From assembly GCF_017313085.1 (NCBI RefSeq), contig NZ_JAFLNF010000007.1, forward strand, positions 62,001-126,000: 64,000 nucleotides of DNA, read 5' to 3'. The notes beneath the pieces are model-generated. The model saw nothing but the letters and a program-made list of their open reading frames with translations, was not told the origin of the DNA and ran no database searches. Both the position numbers and the translations under genes were made by a program. Origin of the DNA: Roseibium limicola (GTDB lineage: Bacteria > Pseudomonadota > Alphaproteobacteria > Rhizobiales > Stappiaceae). Positions 8,585 through 18,111 of the stretch are shown here, piece after piece (the first letter of the stretch is position 1; every line of letters starts with the position of its first letter).

Positions 8585-10495
8585 ATGGCCGGGCCGGGCA
8601 GCAACTCCAATCCGAGCGGACGCAATTCGCCACCGAACGAACCGTTCAAGCAGTCGGTCGGCGGCACCATACGCGCCATTGCCGGGGATCCCGAGCTGGA
8701 GATCATCTTCTCCGGCGATCGTCCCGGTCTGTCCGGCAACACGGTGCGCCTGCCTGAGCCGTCCCGCAAGATCAACTCTCGCGAAGTTGCCATCACACGG
8801 GGTCTCGGCGACAGCATGGCGCTGCGCAAAGCTTGTCACGACGCCAAGATACACGCCCGCCGCGCGCCCTCCGGACCGGAAGCCCGCGTCATTTTCGAAG
8901 CTGTTGAACAAGCCCGCTGCGAAGCAGTCGGAGCACTTCGGATGCAGGGTGTCGGTCAGAATCTGACGGCGATGCTCGAGGACAAATACCTTAAGGCCAA
9001 CGCATCCACGGTGGTCAGTCGCGAAGAAGCTCCCCTGCAGGATGCAATCGCCCTGATGGTACGCGAGCGCCTTACTGGCGCTCCTCCGCCCGAAGCCGCC
9101 ACAAAGATGGTCGACCTCTGGCGCGACTGGATCGAGGAAAAGGCCGGCGAAGATCTAGACCGGCTGATCCCACGCGTCGAAGACCAGGATGCTTTCGCCA
9201 AGCAGTTGCATCAACTGTTGACGTCGCTCGACATGGCTGACGAAATCGGCAACCAGGATGACAGCGACGACGAGGACGAAAGCGACGACAACGGCAACAA
9301 CGACGAATCCGAGACAGGTGCCGATAACGAGGATTCCGAGGGCGAACAGGAAGCCTCGCCTCAGGACATGGACATGTCCGGCGAAGAACAAGACGCTGGC
9401 GAGCAGGACGGTGCCGACAGCGACATGGACGACATGGCCGATGAAGACATGGCCGACGGATCCGAGGAAACCGGCGAGATGGATCGCCAGGAAATGCCTC
9501 TGTCCAATCGACCAGCCGGCCCTGATTACCGCGTTTTCACCGACAAGTTTGATGAGACCGTTTCCGCTGAAGATCTGTGCGATGCCGCCGAGCTGGAGCG
9601 ACTGCGCGGCTTCCTCGACAAGCAGTTGAACCATTTGGGCGGCGCTGTGGCCCGCCTTGCCAACCGGCTGCAACGCAAACTGATGGCTCAACAGAACCGC
9701 TCCTGGGACTTCGATCTGGAAGAAGGAATTCTGGATTCGGCTCGGTTGACCCGTGCCATCACGGATCCAATGACCCCGCTTGCTTTCAAGCAGGAGCAGG
9801 ACACCAACTTCCGCGACACCGTCGTGACGCTGCTTCTGGACAATTCCGGCTCGATGCGCGGCCGTCCGATCACGGTTGCCGCCACCTGTGCCGACATTCT
9901 GGCGCGCACACTGGAACGCTGCGGCGTGAAGGTCGAGATTCTCGGCTTTACCACCAAGGCCTGGAAGGGCGGCCAATCTCGCGAAGCGTGGCTGGCGGAT
10001 GACAAGCCGTCGTCTCCCGGTCGCCTCAACGACCTGCGCCACATCATCTACAAATCCGCCGACGCACCTTGGCGCCGCGCCCGCCGTAATCTCGGCCTGA
10101 TGATGCGCGAGGGCCTGTTGAAGGAAAACATCGACGGCGAAGCACTGGCTTGGGCGCACGAACGCCTGCTTGCGCGGCCCGAACAGCGGCGCATCCTGAT
10201 GATGATCTCCGATGGCGCCCCGGTCGATGACTGCACCCTGTCGGTCAATCCTGGCAACTATCTGGAGCGTCATCTGCGGTATGTGATCGAGGACATCGAG
10301 ACCCGCTCGCCCGTGGAACTGATCGCCATCGGCATTGGCCATGATGTGACGCGCTACTATCGCCGCGCCGTGACGATCGTCGACGCCGAGGAACTGGCAG
10401 GCGCGATGACTGACCAGCTTGCTGATCTGTTCGATGACGAGGTGCAAGCCGCCTATGCCAGCCGTGGTGGTCGCCGCGCCGGCAAGCGCCGTTAA
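8585..10495 (+). CDS. cobT: Aerobic cobaltochelatase subunit CobT
   Basis: Partner of CobS, 636 residues. The N-terminal part is followed by a long Asp/Glu-rich linker (about 215-305) typical of CobT, and the C-terminal third is a von Willebrand A domain with the MIDAS motif DNSGS at 419-423, then a threonine- and aspartate-containing second half (ISDGAPVDD). The CobS-CobT ring drives metal insertion by CobN. ATG 8585 has AGAAGGA upstream and begins a CobT-like sequence, whereas 52 upstream in-frame codons do not resemble the family. A 532-codon frame on the opposite strand here is only a codon-bias shadow. Confidence 0.94.
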   Translation: MAGPGSNSNPSGRNSPPNEPFKQSVGGTIRAIAGDPELEIIFSGDRPGLSGNTVRLPEPSRKINSREVAITRGLGDSMALRKACHDAKIHARRAPSGPEARVIFEAVEQARCEAVGALRMQGVGQNLTAMLEDKYLKANASTVVSREEAPLQDAIALMVRERLTGAPPPEAATKMVDLWRDWIEEKAGEDLDRLIPRVEDQDAFAKQLHQLLTSLDMADEIGNQDDSDDEDESDDNGNNDESETGADNEDSEGEQEASPQDMDMSGEEQDAGEQDGADSDMDDMADEDMADGSEETGEMDRQEMPLSNRPAGPDYRVFTDKFDETVSAEDLCDAAELERLRGFLDKQLNHLGGAVARLANRLQRKLMAQQNRSWDFDLEEGILDSARLTRAITDPMTPLAFKQEQDTNFRDTVVTLLLDNSGSMRGRPITVAATCADILARTLERCGVKVEILGFTTKAWKGGQSREAWLADDKPSSPGRLNDLRHIIYKSADAPWRRARRNLGLMMREGLLKENIDGEALAWAHERLLARPEQRRILMMISDGAPVDDCTLSVNPGNYLERHLRYVIEDIETRSPVELIAIGIGHDVTRYYRRAVTIVDAEELAGAMTDQLADLFDDEVQAAYASRGGRRAGKRR

Positions 10496-10501
10496 CGACG
10501 C

Positions 10502-11554
10502 ATGGCCTTGAGACAAAAGACAGCGCTGGCTGTGGCTTTCGCCTGCGCTGCTCTTGTCCTTTCCGGCAGACTGCAGGCCGACGAAGTTGCTCCGCGCCCC
10601 GCCGCCAAACCCAGCCAGTATGAGCAAGTAACTTGCTCGCCGATCAAATCCTTCAGTCCGAGTGACGACAAGGCAGTCGGCCCCCTGACGTTCATCGGCG
10701 GGTGTGTTCTGCGCGCTGCCGCACCGGACTTCGGTGGGCTCTCGAGCCTTCATCTAAGCGAACAGGGCAGCACACTTTTCGCGGCAACCGACCGAGGCTT
10801 TTTCCTCTCCGCCGAGGTTGAGCGCGACGGCACAGGCAAACTGATCGGCCTGCGCAAGGCCCGCCTCACCAAATTGCGCGACGCCAAGGGCAATACGCTG
10901 TCGCGAAACAACCATCAGGACGTCGAAGGTCTGGCAATTTCAGGCAGTCGGGCCTTTATCTCATCCGAGCGCAATCACTCCATCATGCCGCTCAGCTGGC
11001 AGACGAAGGTCCACGACCCAGCCATAGCGCCCATCGTTCAAGAGCCGCTGCCACTGCCGCAGAACATACGATCGCTTGGATACAATCAGGGCCTCGAAGC
11101 TCTGGCACTGGCGCCTGAAGGTGCACCAATTGCCGGAGCTCTCCTTGCCATCGGCGAACAGGACTCGCGCGATCCCAACAGCCTGCCCGGCGCCTATTGG
11201 CTCAATAACGAGTGGCGAAACTTCAGGCTTATGCGCAGTGACCGCTATGACGCAACCGATGCCGATTTTCTGCCGAATGGCGACCTGATCCTGTTGGAAC
11301 GCCGGTTCAACCTGCGGGACCTCCTCGGCATGCGGTTGCGCAGGTTCGCAGTGGAAGATCTCATGGCAACCAACGCAAAGCCGGTCCCCGGAGAAATACT
11401 CCTGGAGGCCAACAGCGCCTATGACATCGACAATATGGAAGGCTTGGACATTCACCAGTCACCTTCCGGCGAGACCATCCTGACACTCATTTCAGACGAT
11501 AACTTCTCCATATTTCAGCGCACGCTGCTGTTGGAATTTCGTCTGAACCGCTAA
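10502..11554 (+). CDS. Exported phytase-like/esterase-like protein
   Basis: 350 residues starting with a Sec signal (basic MALRQK, hydrophobic TALAVAFACAALVLSG, cleavage near LQADE). The mature part matches the esterase-like domain of phytase family proteins (PF13449 type), with repeated propeller-like strands such as LSSLHLSEQGSTLFAATDRGFF, NHQDVEGLAISGSRAFISSER, NQGLEALALAPEG and DNMEGLDIHQSPSGETILTLISDDNF. Predicted periplasmic six-bladed propeller. The substrate is unknown. It starts 6 bp after cobT, so co-expression is likely, although no role in B12 synthesis is known. Confidence 0.75.
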   Translation: MALRQKTALAVAFACAALVLSGRLQADEVAPRPAAKPSQYEQVTCSPIKSFSPSDDKAVGPLTFIGGCVLRAAAPDFGGLSSLHLSEQGSTLFAATDRGFFLSAEVERDGTGKLIGLRKARLTKLRDAKGNTLSRNNHQDVEGLAISGSRAFISSERNHSIMPLSWQTKVHDPAIAPIVQEPLPLPQNIRSLGYNQGLEALALAPEGAPIAGALLAIGEQDSRDPNSLPGAYWLNNEWRNFRLMRSDRYDATDADFLPNGDLILLERRFNLRDLLGMRLRRFAVEDLMATNAKPVPGEILLEANSAYDIDNMEGLDIHQSPSGETILTLISDDNFSIFQRTLLLEFRLNR

Positions 11555-11595
11555 AACCTGCCGACCTGTGGGCCGCAATCCAAGGAAACCACAAC

Positions 11596-12222
11596 ATGAG
11601 CGATGTGCACCTGCCGTTGATCCTCGGTGCGCTGTTCGTTGCCGCCGCAAGTCCGGGCCCGGCCACCATGGCCATCGCCGGCACCTCGATGGCCTCCGGT
11701 CGCAGAATGGGCATGACCCTCGGCCTCGGCGTTTTCTGCGGATCGGTGACCTGGTCCTTTGCCGCAGCTTTCGGCCTTGCGGCCGTGATGCTTGCCCATG
11801 CCTGGGTATTTGAGGTCATGCGCTACATTGGGGCAGCCTATCTCCTGTACTTGGCGGTGTGGTCGGCCAAAGCCGCATGGTCCTGCAATGAGGCCCGCAC
11901 AGCCACACCCATCAGCATCTCTTCTCCCTGGAAAGCCTTTCGCAACGGTCTGGCCCTGCACATCACCAATCCCAAGGCGATCCTGTTTTATGGCTCGGTC
12001 TATTCCATCGGCTTGCCAACAGACACGACCCCGCAACAACTGGCCACGGTCATGGCCTCGCTCGCAGCCACCAGCTTCACGATCTTCATTGGATACGGCT
12101 GGCTGTTTTCAATTCCGAAGGTTCGTAGCGTTTACGGGCGTACATCCCGGTGGTTCAACGGCGCTTTCGCCCTGCTGTTCGGTCTTGTCGGCATCAAGCT
12201 TCTGACAACGCGCATTATTTGA
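11596..12222 (+). CDS. LysE-family amino-acid exporter
   Basis: 208-residue inner-membrane protein with about six hydrophobic segments. The start LILGALFVAAASPGPATMAIAGTSMASGRRMGMTLGLGV carries the SPGP motif of the LysE/RhtB family, and HITNPKAILFYGSVYSIGL is the second family signature. These proteins export amino acids or homoserine lactones; the substrate cannot be told here. AAGGAAA precedes the ATG. A strong terminator follows within 20 bp of the stop. Confidence 0.87.
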   Translation: MSDVHLPLILGALFVAAASPGPATMAIAGTSMASGRRMGMTLGLGVFCGSVTWSFAAAFGLAAVMLAHAWVFEVMRYIGAAYLLYLAVWSAKAAWSCNEARTATPISISSPWKAFRNGLALHITNPKAILFYGSVYSIGLPTDTTPQQLATVMASLAATSFTIFIGYGWLFSIPKVRSVYGRTSRWFNGAFALLFGLVGIKLLTTRII

Positions 12223-12241
12223 CGAAGATGACGGGAGTCGC

Positions 12242-12272
12242 AAAAAAGGCGCCCAATGAGGCGCCTTTTTCT
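12242..12272. terminator. Bidirectional rho-independent terminator
   Basis: GGCGCC at each side of CAATGA, flanked by a run of A on the left and T on the right, so it can end both the lysE-family transcript (plus) and the queuosine-precursor transporter transcript (minus), which converge here. Confidence 0.85.
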
Positions 12273-12296
12273 TGAATTAATATCTTAGACCAACTG

Positions 12297-12950
12297 TCAG
12301 GCCGTGCGGGCAGCAGATTGCGGTGCGATCAGTGCCATCAGGATACGATAGGGCGCCAGCAGAGCCAGAGACACCAGCACTTTTACCGCAAAATCACCCA
12401 GCGCCCAGGAAACCCAGCGTGGAACTTCAGCCGAGAAGACGCCGAACAGCGGCGCAACTTCCACAGCGAAGTCATCATGAAAGCCAAGAAGTGTGGAAAA
12501 CACTGCAGCAAAGGCAAGCCCGAAAAACAGCACCGTGTCGACCACAGAACCGATCATCGAAGAGACGATCGGTGCCTTCCACCAACTTGCCCGCCGCAGA
12601 CGATCAAAGATGGTGACATCGAGCAACTGAGCGACAAGGAAGGCTGAGCCGGATGCAATCGCAATGCGCGGTGTCGCCAACCAGATGGACAGAACCACGG
12701 CCACGACAAAACCGGCAATCACCACCATACGGGCCGCATTCACACCAAATCGACGATTGGTCAGATCGGTGACCAGAAACGCTGCCGGATAGGTGAAGGC
12801 GCCATAGGTCAGCAGATCCGCCAGGTTGATACCTGCCAGACTGCCGTGCACCGGAAACTGCACGAGATAATTGGAGGCCACAACGACAGACGCCATCGCG
12901 AGGATCGCGATGGCGAGTCTGGCCACGGAAATATTCCGAGAACCGTTCAT
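12297..12950 (-). CDS. yhhQ: Queuosine precursor transporter (VUT/YhhQ family)
   Basis: 217-residue integral membrane protein with about six helices. The segment INLADLLTYGAFTYPAAFLVTDLTNRRFG is the hallmark of the VUT family (formerly DUF165), whose E. coli member YhhQ imports preQ0 and preQ1. It lies downstream of rpmB on the same strand with a 28-bp gap. The same genome also makes preQ1 de novo (queCDEF at 35.1-37.5 kb), so this would be a salvage route. Assignment rests on family signature; substrate is by homology. Confidence 0.85.
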   Translation of the reverse strand: MNGSRNISVARLAIAILAMASVVVASNYLVQFPVHGSLAGINLADLLTYGAFTYPAAFLVTDLTNRRFGVNAARMVVIAGFVVAVVLSIWLATPRIAIASGSAFLVAQLLDVTIFDRLRRASWWKAPIVSSMIGSVVDTVLFFGLAFAAVFSTLLGFHDDFAVEVAPLFGVFSAEVPRWVSWALGDFAVKVLVSLALLAPYRILMALIAPQSAARTA

Positions 12951-12978
12951 ATTTTCAAGCCTTTGAGCCAGCAGAGCC

Positions 12979-13272
12979 TTAAGCGGCCGCTGCAGCCTGC
13001 TGCTTCTTGATGCTTGCCTTGATCTGGCGAGCCTTCTGAGACAGCGTGTCGTCGGAAGCCTTCATCAGGTAGGCGTCGAGGCCGCCACGGTGCTCAACGG
13101 AACGCAAAGCATGTGCGGAGATGCGCATCTGAAAAGTCGAACCCAGCGCGTCGCTCATCAGAGAAACCACACAGAGGTTCGGCAGGAAACGACGACGGGA
13201 GCGGTTGTTCGCGTGCGAGACGTTGTTACCCGTCATCACATCTTTACCGGAGAGTTCGCAACGGCGTGCCAT
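12979..13272 (-). CDS. rpmB: 50S ribosomal protein L28
   Basis: 97-residue L28. The N-terminus [20 protein letters not shown] and [12 protein letters not shown] are the family signature (C-x-(L/I)-(T/S)GK then SH..N.(S/T)(R/K)RR), and the longer C-terminal extension rich in Lys and Ala is the alphaproteobacterial form. It binds 23S rRNA in the large subunit. The 404-bp upstream region separates it from the divergent DUF3108 gene and should hold both promoters. Confidence 0.96.
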   Translation of the reverse strand: MARRCELSGKDVMTGNNVSHANNRSRRRFLPNLCVVSLMSDALGSTFQMRISAHALRSVEHRGGLDAYLMKASDDTLSQKARQIKASIKKQQAAAAA

Positions 13273-13676
13273 TTTATCACCTTTTGTCTTTTTAACCGGC
13301 CCATTGCGGGGTCAGCAGTTACAACCGGAAGGGAGCGGACCAAGGCCCAGCTACGGCATCTCCGGCTTTTGTACGGAAAAGTTGGCTTGCTATACTGACC
13401 ACCACGGCTCACGTCAAGGCTTGTTGCCTCATGGAATGCGATTCCATGTTTTTCACGCAAGCAGGCCTCAACGTTAACCACTGAGTTACCATAGCAGCAA
13501 ACAATCGCGTAGAGTTCGCGGAGTGATTTGCTGCATCGGTCGTTCAGTAGAGACCGCATCGGACCGGCAATCTGACTGCAAAAGGTTTATTTTTCAAGCG
13601 GGCAAACGTTTAAAACGTGCAGCGCGGGGGCGCAAAGGGCCAAGTCATGTGACTGGCAGCCTGGAGGAAGGTAATC

Positions 13677-14531
13677 GTGTCTGGATTAAAAACGATCGGC
13701 AAACGCCTGACGGCGCCCCTCGCTTGTCTGGCCATCGCCGGCGGCTCATTGGCAGGCGGCATGACAGCCCCAGCGCAAGCGGCCAAGGCCAATGTCGGTG
13801 GATTGTATAATATATCGCTCGCTGGCTTCACCATCGGCAAGGCCAGTTTGTCCCTGGTCCTTCAGGGTAACGCCTATTCCGCCAAGGTGGGACTTGAGCC
13901 CTCCGGCATAGGCACCTTGTTTTCTACCGGCAAGGGCGGCGCGGAAGCGTCTGGCTGGCTGGTCGGCAACAAGGTGGTCCCATCCAAATACCAGATGGCA
14001 TCCCACGCGGCCGATATCGACTTCTTCGTTGCTCTGAAGCAGGGATCCGGCCACATTCGCTCCTTTGAGGTTGCCCCGCAGTTCCGCCCCAATGAGGAAC
14101 GGATCAAGGTCACCAGTCGCCACCGCAACAACGCGATGGATCCCTTGAGCGCCGCCTTGATGCCCGTGCGCATCGGCAAGAAGGGCCTGAGCGCAGAGGC
14201 CTGCAAGCGGACATTGCCGATCTTCGATGGCTGGACCCGATTCGACATCAAACTGAGCTACAAGGGCATGGAGACTGTGTCCGGAAACGGCTATGATGGC
14301 CCTGTCGTGGTCTGCAAGGCCCGTTGGAAACCGGTGGCAGGACATCGACCTTCCAAGGACTCCGTCAAATACATGGCAAATGCTGAAATGGAGACCTGGC
14401 TAGCCCCTGCAGGCCGAGAGGATGTCCTCATTCCTTACCGCATCTCCATCCAGACCAAGACAGGACGGCTGGTGCTGGAAGCCAAGAAATTAAATATCGA
14501 TGGCACGGACAACGACCGCGCTGCCCGCTGA
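13677..14531 (+). CDS. Exported DUF3108 protein
   Basis: 284 residues with a signal peptide (basic SGLKTIGKRLT, then APLACLAIAGGSLAGGMTA, cleavage near AQAA). The mature part begins VGGLYNISLAGFTIGKASLSL, the usual opening of DUF3108 proteins, which are predicted periplasmic beta-barrel-like lipocalin-type folds of unknown function. The GTG start at 13677 has a strong GGAGGAAGG just upstream. It stands alone between rpmB and accA. Function unknown. Confidence 0.78.
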   Translation: MSGLKTIGKRLTAPLACLAIAGGSLAGGMTAPAQAAKANVGGLYNISLAGFTIGKASLSLVLQGNAYSAKVGLEPSGIGTLFSTGKGGAEASGWLVGNKVVPSKYQMASHAADIDFFVALKQGSGHIRSFEVAPQFRPNEERIKVTSRHRNNAMDPLSAALMPVRIGKKGLSAEACKRTLPIFDGWTRFDIKLSYKGMETVSGNGYDGPVVVCKARWKPVAGHRPSKDSVKYMANAEMETWLAPAGREDVLIPYRISIQTKTGRLVLEAKKLNIDGTDNDRAAR

Positions 14532-14727
14532 TTGGCGCATCTAGCGGGCAGGATTCACCTCGTCGGCAAAAAACCTCGCCCTTGCGTGGACTGCCGTCTC
14601 TTGGTAGAGCCCTTCCAGGCAGGTTCTGCGCCGCAACATCCTGCCCATGGTCGGCGCGCGTGTTTAGCCCCGTCCTTTCATCCTCCCCGGCCACACCGGA
14701 CGCGGCCTGTTCCAGGTTTACGAGTAC

Positions 14728-15684
14728 ATGCACAGCTATTTGGATTTTGAAAAACCCGTCGCCGACATCGAAGGCAAGATCCAGGAACTCCGGGCGCTCG
14801 CCTCGGGTGGAGAAACCGTCGACGTCGAAGATGAAATCGAGCGACTGAAGGTCAAATCCTCTCAGACGTTGAAAGACATCTACGCAAAGCTGACCCCCTG
14901 GCAGAAGACACAGGTTGCCCGCCATCCGGATCGTCCCCATGCACTGGATTACATTTCCGGCCTAATCGAAGATTTCACACCGCTTTCCGGCGACCGCAAG
15001 TTTGCCGAAGATCATGCACTGATTGCCGGCCTCGGCCGCTTCCGGGGACAGTCAGTCGCTGTTTTGGCACAGGAAAAGGGTCACAACACCCAAAGCCGTC
15101 TGAAGCACAACTTCGGCATGGTCCGTCCTGAAGGCTATCGCAAGGCTGTCCGCATCATGGAGATGGCAGAACGCTTCTCCCTGCCGGTCCTGACGCTGGT
15201 CGACACCGCTGGTGCCTATCCGGGCAAGGGTGCGGAAGAACGCGGCCAGTCGGAAGCCATCGCACGTTCCACGGACGCAGGCCTCGGCCTCGCGACGCCG
15301 AATGTCTCGCTGGTCATCGGTGAAGGTGGATCCGGTGGCGCGATTGCCATTGCCACAGCCAATAAGGTGCTGATGCTTCAGCATGCCGTCTATTCGGTGA
15401 TCTCGCCGGAAGGCGCTGCTTCCATTCTTTGGCGCGACAGCACGCGTTCGCAGGATGCAGCAACCAACATGAAGATCACCGCACAGGATCTGCAACAGCT
15501 CGGTGTCATCGACGGAATCGTCGAGGAACCCGTTGGCGGTGCGCACCGCGCGAAGGAGACTGTCATCTCCCGAGCTGGCGATGCCGTCGAAGCCGCTCTT
15601 GCGGAGCTCAGCAAGCTGGATGCAGCCGGCCTGCGCAAGCAGCGTCGCGAAAAATTCCTGCAGATCGGCCGCACGCTCGGTTGA
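14728..15684 (+). CDS. accA: Acetyl-CoA carboxylase, carboxyltransferase subunit alpha
   Basis: Transfers CO2 from carboxybiotin to acetyl-CoA with AccD, giving malonyl-CoA for fatty acid synthesis. 318 residues, family length. Signature segments are [13 protein letters not shown] at the start, [12 protein letters not shown], the crotonase-fold oxyanion region [24 protein letters not shown] and [40 protein letters not shown]. The upstream gap of 196 bp shows no gene. A strong terminator follows. Confidence 0.96.
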   Translation: MHSYLDFEKPVADIEGKIQELRALASGGETVDVEDEIERLKVKSSQTLKDIYAKLTPWQKTQVARHPDRPHALDYISGLIEDFTPLSGDRKFAEDHALIAGLGRFRGQSVAVLAQEKGHNTQSRLKHNFGMVRPEGYRKAVRIMEMAERFSLPVLTLVDTAGAYPGKGAEERGQSEAIARSTDAGLGLATPNVSLVIGEGGSGGAIAIATANKVLMLQHAVYSVISPEGAASILWRDSTRSQDAATNMKITAQDLQQLGVIDGIVEEPVGGAHRAKETVISRAGDAVEAALAELSKLDAAGLRKQRREKFLQIGRTLG

Positions 15685-15707
15685 GCCAGCACCAGATCTG
15701 TTTTTCG

Positions 15708-15745
15708 AAAGGGCCGGCCGCCATCAAGCGCCGGCCCTTTTTTCG
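15708..15745 (+). terminator. Rho-independent terminator of accA
   Basis: Perfect 11-bp stem AAAGGGCCGGC / GCCGGCCCTTT around an 11-nt loop, followed by a T run (15741 onward). It starts 23 bp after the accA stop. The following 320 bases up to the L,D-transpeptidase gene hold no recognisable gene. Confidence 0.9.
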
Positions 15746-16015
15746 TTTTGGCCGAATGTGACGCACTAGACGGCACTAAGCCAACCACTCACGAAGTCGT
15801 TGTGACCAATGCCCCTGTTTAGCCCCAATCAGGGCGCAAGGAGCAAATCGATAGGCGAAGTCTGAGGTCAAAATCCAGCTCTCACGCCCACATCAGGAGC
15901 CGCTTCTTGAATCCAGGACGCCCCTTGCGGTAACTTCGCATCAACCATATTGCCACTAGGCTCGAATAGCCCACCCGAGCAGGGTTCGCGGCAAATTGAA
16001 GCCGACAGCATAGCA

Positions 16016-16046
16016 AAACCCGGCAACGTCGAGACAGGCCGGGTTT
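16016..16046. other. 9-bp inverted repeat in front of the L,D-transpeptidase gene
   Basis: AAACCCGGC (16016-16024) and GCCGGGTTT (16038-16046) form a perfect stem with a 13-nt loop, ending 18 bp before the ATG. No T run follows on the plus strand; four T follow on the minus strand. It could be an mRNA leader hairpin, a protein-binding site or a weak minus-strand terminator. Confidence 0.45.
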
Positions 16047-16064
16047 CGGAGAATTTCGGACGAC

Positions 16065-17330
16065 ATGAGGCAACTGCGCGTGTTTTCGAGCAAAACCTTT
16101 CGCCGGCTGGGGGGAGCCCTCACCGTCGCTGTCTTCCTGGCTGGCTGCCAGGCGGATGAACTGGGATATGGACCCAAGGCCCAGCGGCCGGTGTCCCAGA
16201 GCGTTGCACGCAAGATGCAGGCGCAAGACATGCCGGCCAAGTCGCCCATCCTGATCCGGATTTTCAAGGAAGAATCCAAGCTGGAAGTCTGGAAGCAGAA
16301 GCGCAACGGCCGCTTCGAGATTCTCGAGGACTTCGACATCTGCAAATGGTCGGGCGAGCTTGGCCCGAAATTCAAGGAAGGCGACCGTCAGGCTCCCGAA
16401 GGGTTTTACGAGATCACGCCCGGCCTGATGAACCCGAACTCCAGCTATCACCTGTCGTTCAATCTGGGATACCCCAACAGCTATGACCGGTCGCACGGAC
16501 GCACCGGGTCACACCTGATGGTCCACGGCGCCTGCTCTTCACGCGGCTGCTATGCCATGACCGATGCTCAGGTGCAGGATATCTATGCGCTCGCCCGTGA
16601 CAGCTTCAAGGGTGGCCAACGTTCGTTCCAGGTTCAGGCCTTCCCATTCAAGATGACGGCCGAAAACATGGCCAAGCACCATGACAGTGAGCACATTGAT
16701 TTTTGGCGTATGCTGAAGACCGGCTATGACCACTTTGAACTGACCCATGTCCCGCCGAAGGTTGACGTCTGCGAGAAGAAATACGTTTTTGATGCAACGC
16801 CTGTGATCGACGGTGTGCCGTTCCGCGCCACCGCCCAATGCCCCGCCTATGAGGTGCCTCCGCGCCTCGCCCAGCTGGTCGACAAGAAGCAGCGTGAGGA
16901 TGACCAGAAGTTCGAGCAAATCGTTGCCAAGCTTGAAGCTCGCGAAGAGCGTGACAAGCGCTGGAAAGAGCGCCAGACCACCATCGCCGGCTTCGTCAGC
17001 GGCGGCACGGTCAGCGAAACCGCGACAGATGCAACGGCAGAAGTCCCCGCAATGGCGACGGCACCCGGACAAATTGCAGCGCCCACAGGTTCACCTGCTC
17101 AGTCGCCAATCCGCCAACCCAACGGATCGCCGATTGCCACTGCCTTTGCACCGGCACCATCTCCGCAGCCGACCAACAATGATGGCACGGGCGGCTTTCT
17201 GAAGCGTTTCATTCCGTTTGGCTTCGGCAATGAGGAAACGCCGCAGACAACCTCAGTAGTCGACGGCGAGACCAATCAGGCGATGACCGGGGCAGCACCG
17301 GAAACCATCCCGGCGGCAAAGCCGGAATAA
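16065..17330 (+). CDS. Lipoprotein L,D-transpeptidase (YkuD domain)
   Basis: 421 residues. A lipoprotein signal with lipobox LAGC places Cys28 as the lipidation site. A YkuD catalytic domain covers about residues 60-215; the active-site motif is HGACSSRGCYAM with His154, Ser159 and nucleophile Cys162. The remaining 200 residues include a coiled, charged stretch (EDDQKFEQIVAKLEAREERD) and a Pro/Ala/Thr-rich low-complexity tail. Family members form 3-3 peptidoglycan cross-links or attach proteins to peptidoglycan. The long disordered tail is unusual compared with minimal YkuD enzymes. It converges on the DUF429 gene. Confidence 0.87.
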   Translation: MRQLRVFSSKTFRRLGGALTVAVFLAGCQADELGYGPKAQRPVSQSVARKMQAQDMPAKSPILIRIFKEESKLEVWKQKRNGRFEILEDFDICKWSGELGPKFKEGDRQAPEGFYEITPGLMNPNSSYHLSFNLGYPNSYDRSHGRTGSHLMVHGACSSRGCYAMTDAQVQDIYALARDSFKGGQRSFQVQAFPFKMTAENMAKHHDSEHIDFWRMLKTGYDHFELTHVPPKVDVCEKKYVFDATPVIDGVPFRATAQCPAYEVPPRLAQLVDKKQREDDQKFEQIVAKLEAREERDKRWKERQTTIAGFVSGGTVSETATDATAEVPAMATAPGQIAAPTGSPAQSPIRQPNGSPIATAFAPAPSPQPTNNDGTGGFLKRFIPFGFGNEETPQTTSVVDGETNQAMTGAAPETIPAAKPE

Positions 17331-17343
17331 GCCTTCAGGCGCC

Positions 17344-18111
17344 TTAGGCCCAGATCGCCATTCTCAGGCCCTTCCCGTCGCGAACAAAATCCGTCGGAAA
17401 GGCGCGCGCCTCACCAGACAGGATGCGCATGGCAATAAGGCTGTTGACGGCAGCGTCCAGAAGATCATCCCGCCCCACACCGGCAGGACGCTTCTGCTCG
17501 AGAAACGCCGATGTGAAACCGTATTTCTGCAGCAAAGCCTGACGCTGGTCCAACCCCGGGCCGTTTGCCCGGCTCTTGACCTTCTTCGGCAAACTCATCG
17601 GTGCACCATCATTCAAACGCCAGAAGGCGACTTCCGGGTGAACCTCGAAAATCCGATTCTCGCTCCGCGGTGTCAGAACAGCATCGACCTCCCGGATTTT
17701 GGGAAACAGATAAAAGCATTGCTTGGAAACTTTTCGGGCCGGCTCCGAGGTCTGCTGCGCCACATCGCAAGCCTCGCGATAGTCCGTACAGAAAACCGCA
17801 GCGCGTGAAGGAACGGAGAACACCGACGACTGGCGCTCCCCCAGCAACTTGCGCACCGCCTTTTCCGGCCCACGCCCGTCAGGACCGATATGCGCCGGCA
17901 GACCCATCGGCATATCAACGGCTAAAACCTTCAGATCCGGATCAGGGGCTAGCAGATCAGCGAATTGCGTCACCTTCAGGAGCTTTGCCTCCCCGGGATG
18001 CCGATTGGGAAAATAGACCGCCACCCAGCCGCCTTTGCAGCCATCAACTCCAGCCACCAGCGGCGCTGCCTGAGCAGCACCAGACAAGCGGTCTCGCGCG
18101 CCTTCAGGCAC
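17344..18111 (-). CDS. DUF429 domain protein (predicted RNase H-like)
   Basis: 255 residues. VAGVDGCKGGWVAVYF near the N-terminus, VLAVDMPMGLP, and EVHPEVAFWRLNDG are the conserved acidic motifs of DUF429, which is predicted to share the RNase H fold (Asp in GVDGCKGGW and Asp in AVDMP). The biological role is not established. Its start overlaps the end of pdxY by 8 bp, so both are likely translated from one mRNA. Confidence 0.78.
   Translation of the reverse strand: MPEGARDRLSGAAQAAPLVAGVDGCKGGWVAVYFPNRHPGEAKLLKVTQFADLLAPDPDLKVLAVDMPMGLPAHIGPDGRGPEKAVRKLLGERQSSVFSVPSRAAVFCTDYREACDVAQQTSEPARKVSKQCFYLFPKIREVDAVLTPRSENRIFEVHPEVAFWRLNDGAPMSLPKKVKSRANGPGLDQRQALLQKYGFTSAFLEQKRPAGVGRDDLLDAAVNSLIAMRILSGEARAFPTDFVRDGKGLRMAIWA

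Noticed and set aside
9155..10753. Minus-strand frame of 532 codons opposite cobT
   Set aside because: It mirrors cobT codon bias, has no family similarity and overlaps a secure gene along its whole length.
15882..16496. Minus-strand frame of 204 codons upstream of and across the L,D-transpeptidase gene
   Set aside because: More than two thirds lies antisense to a secure gene, with no family similarity.
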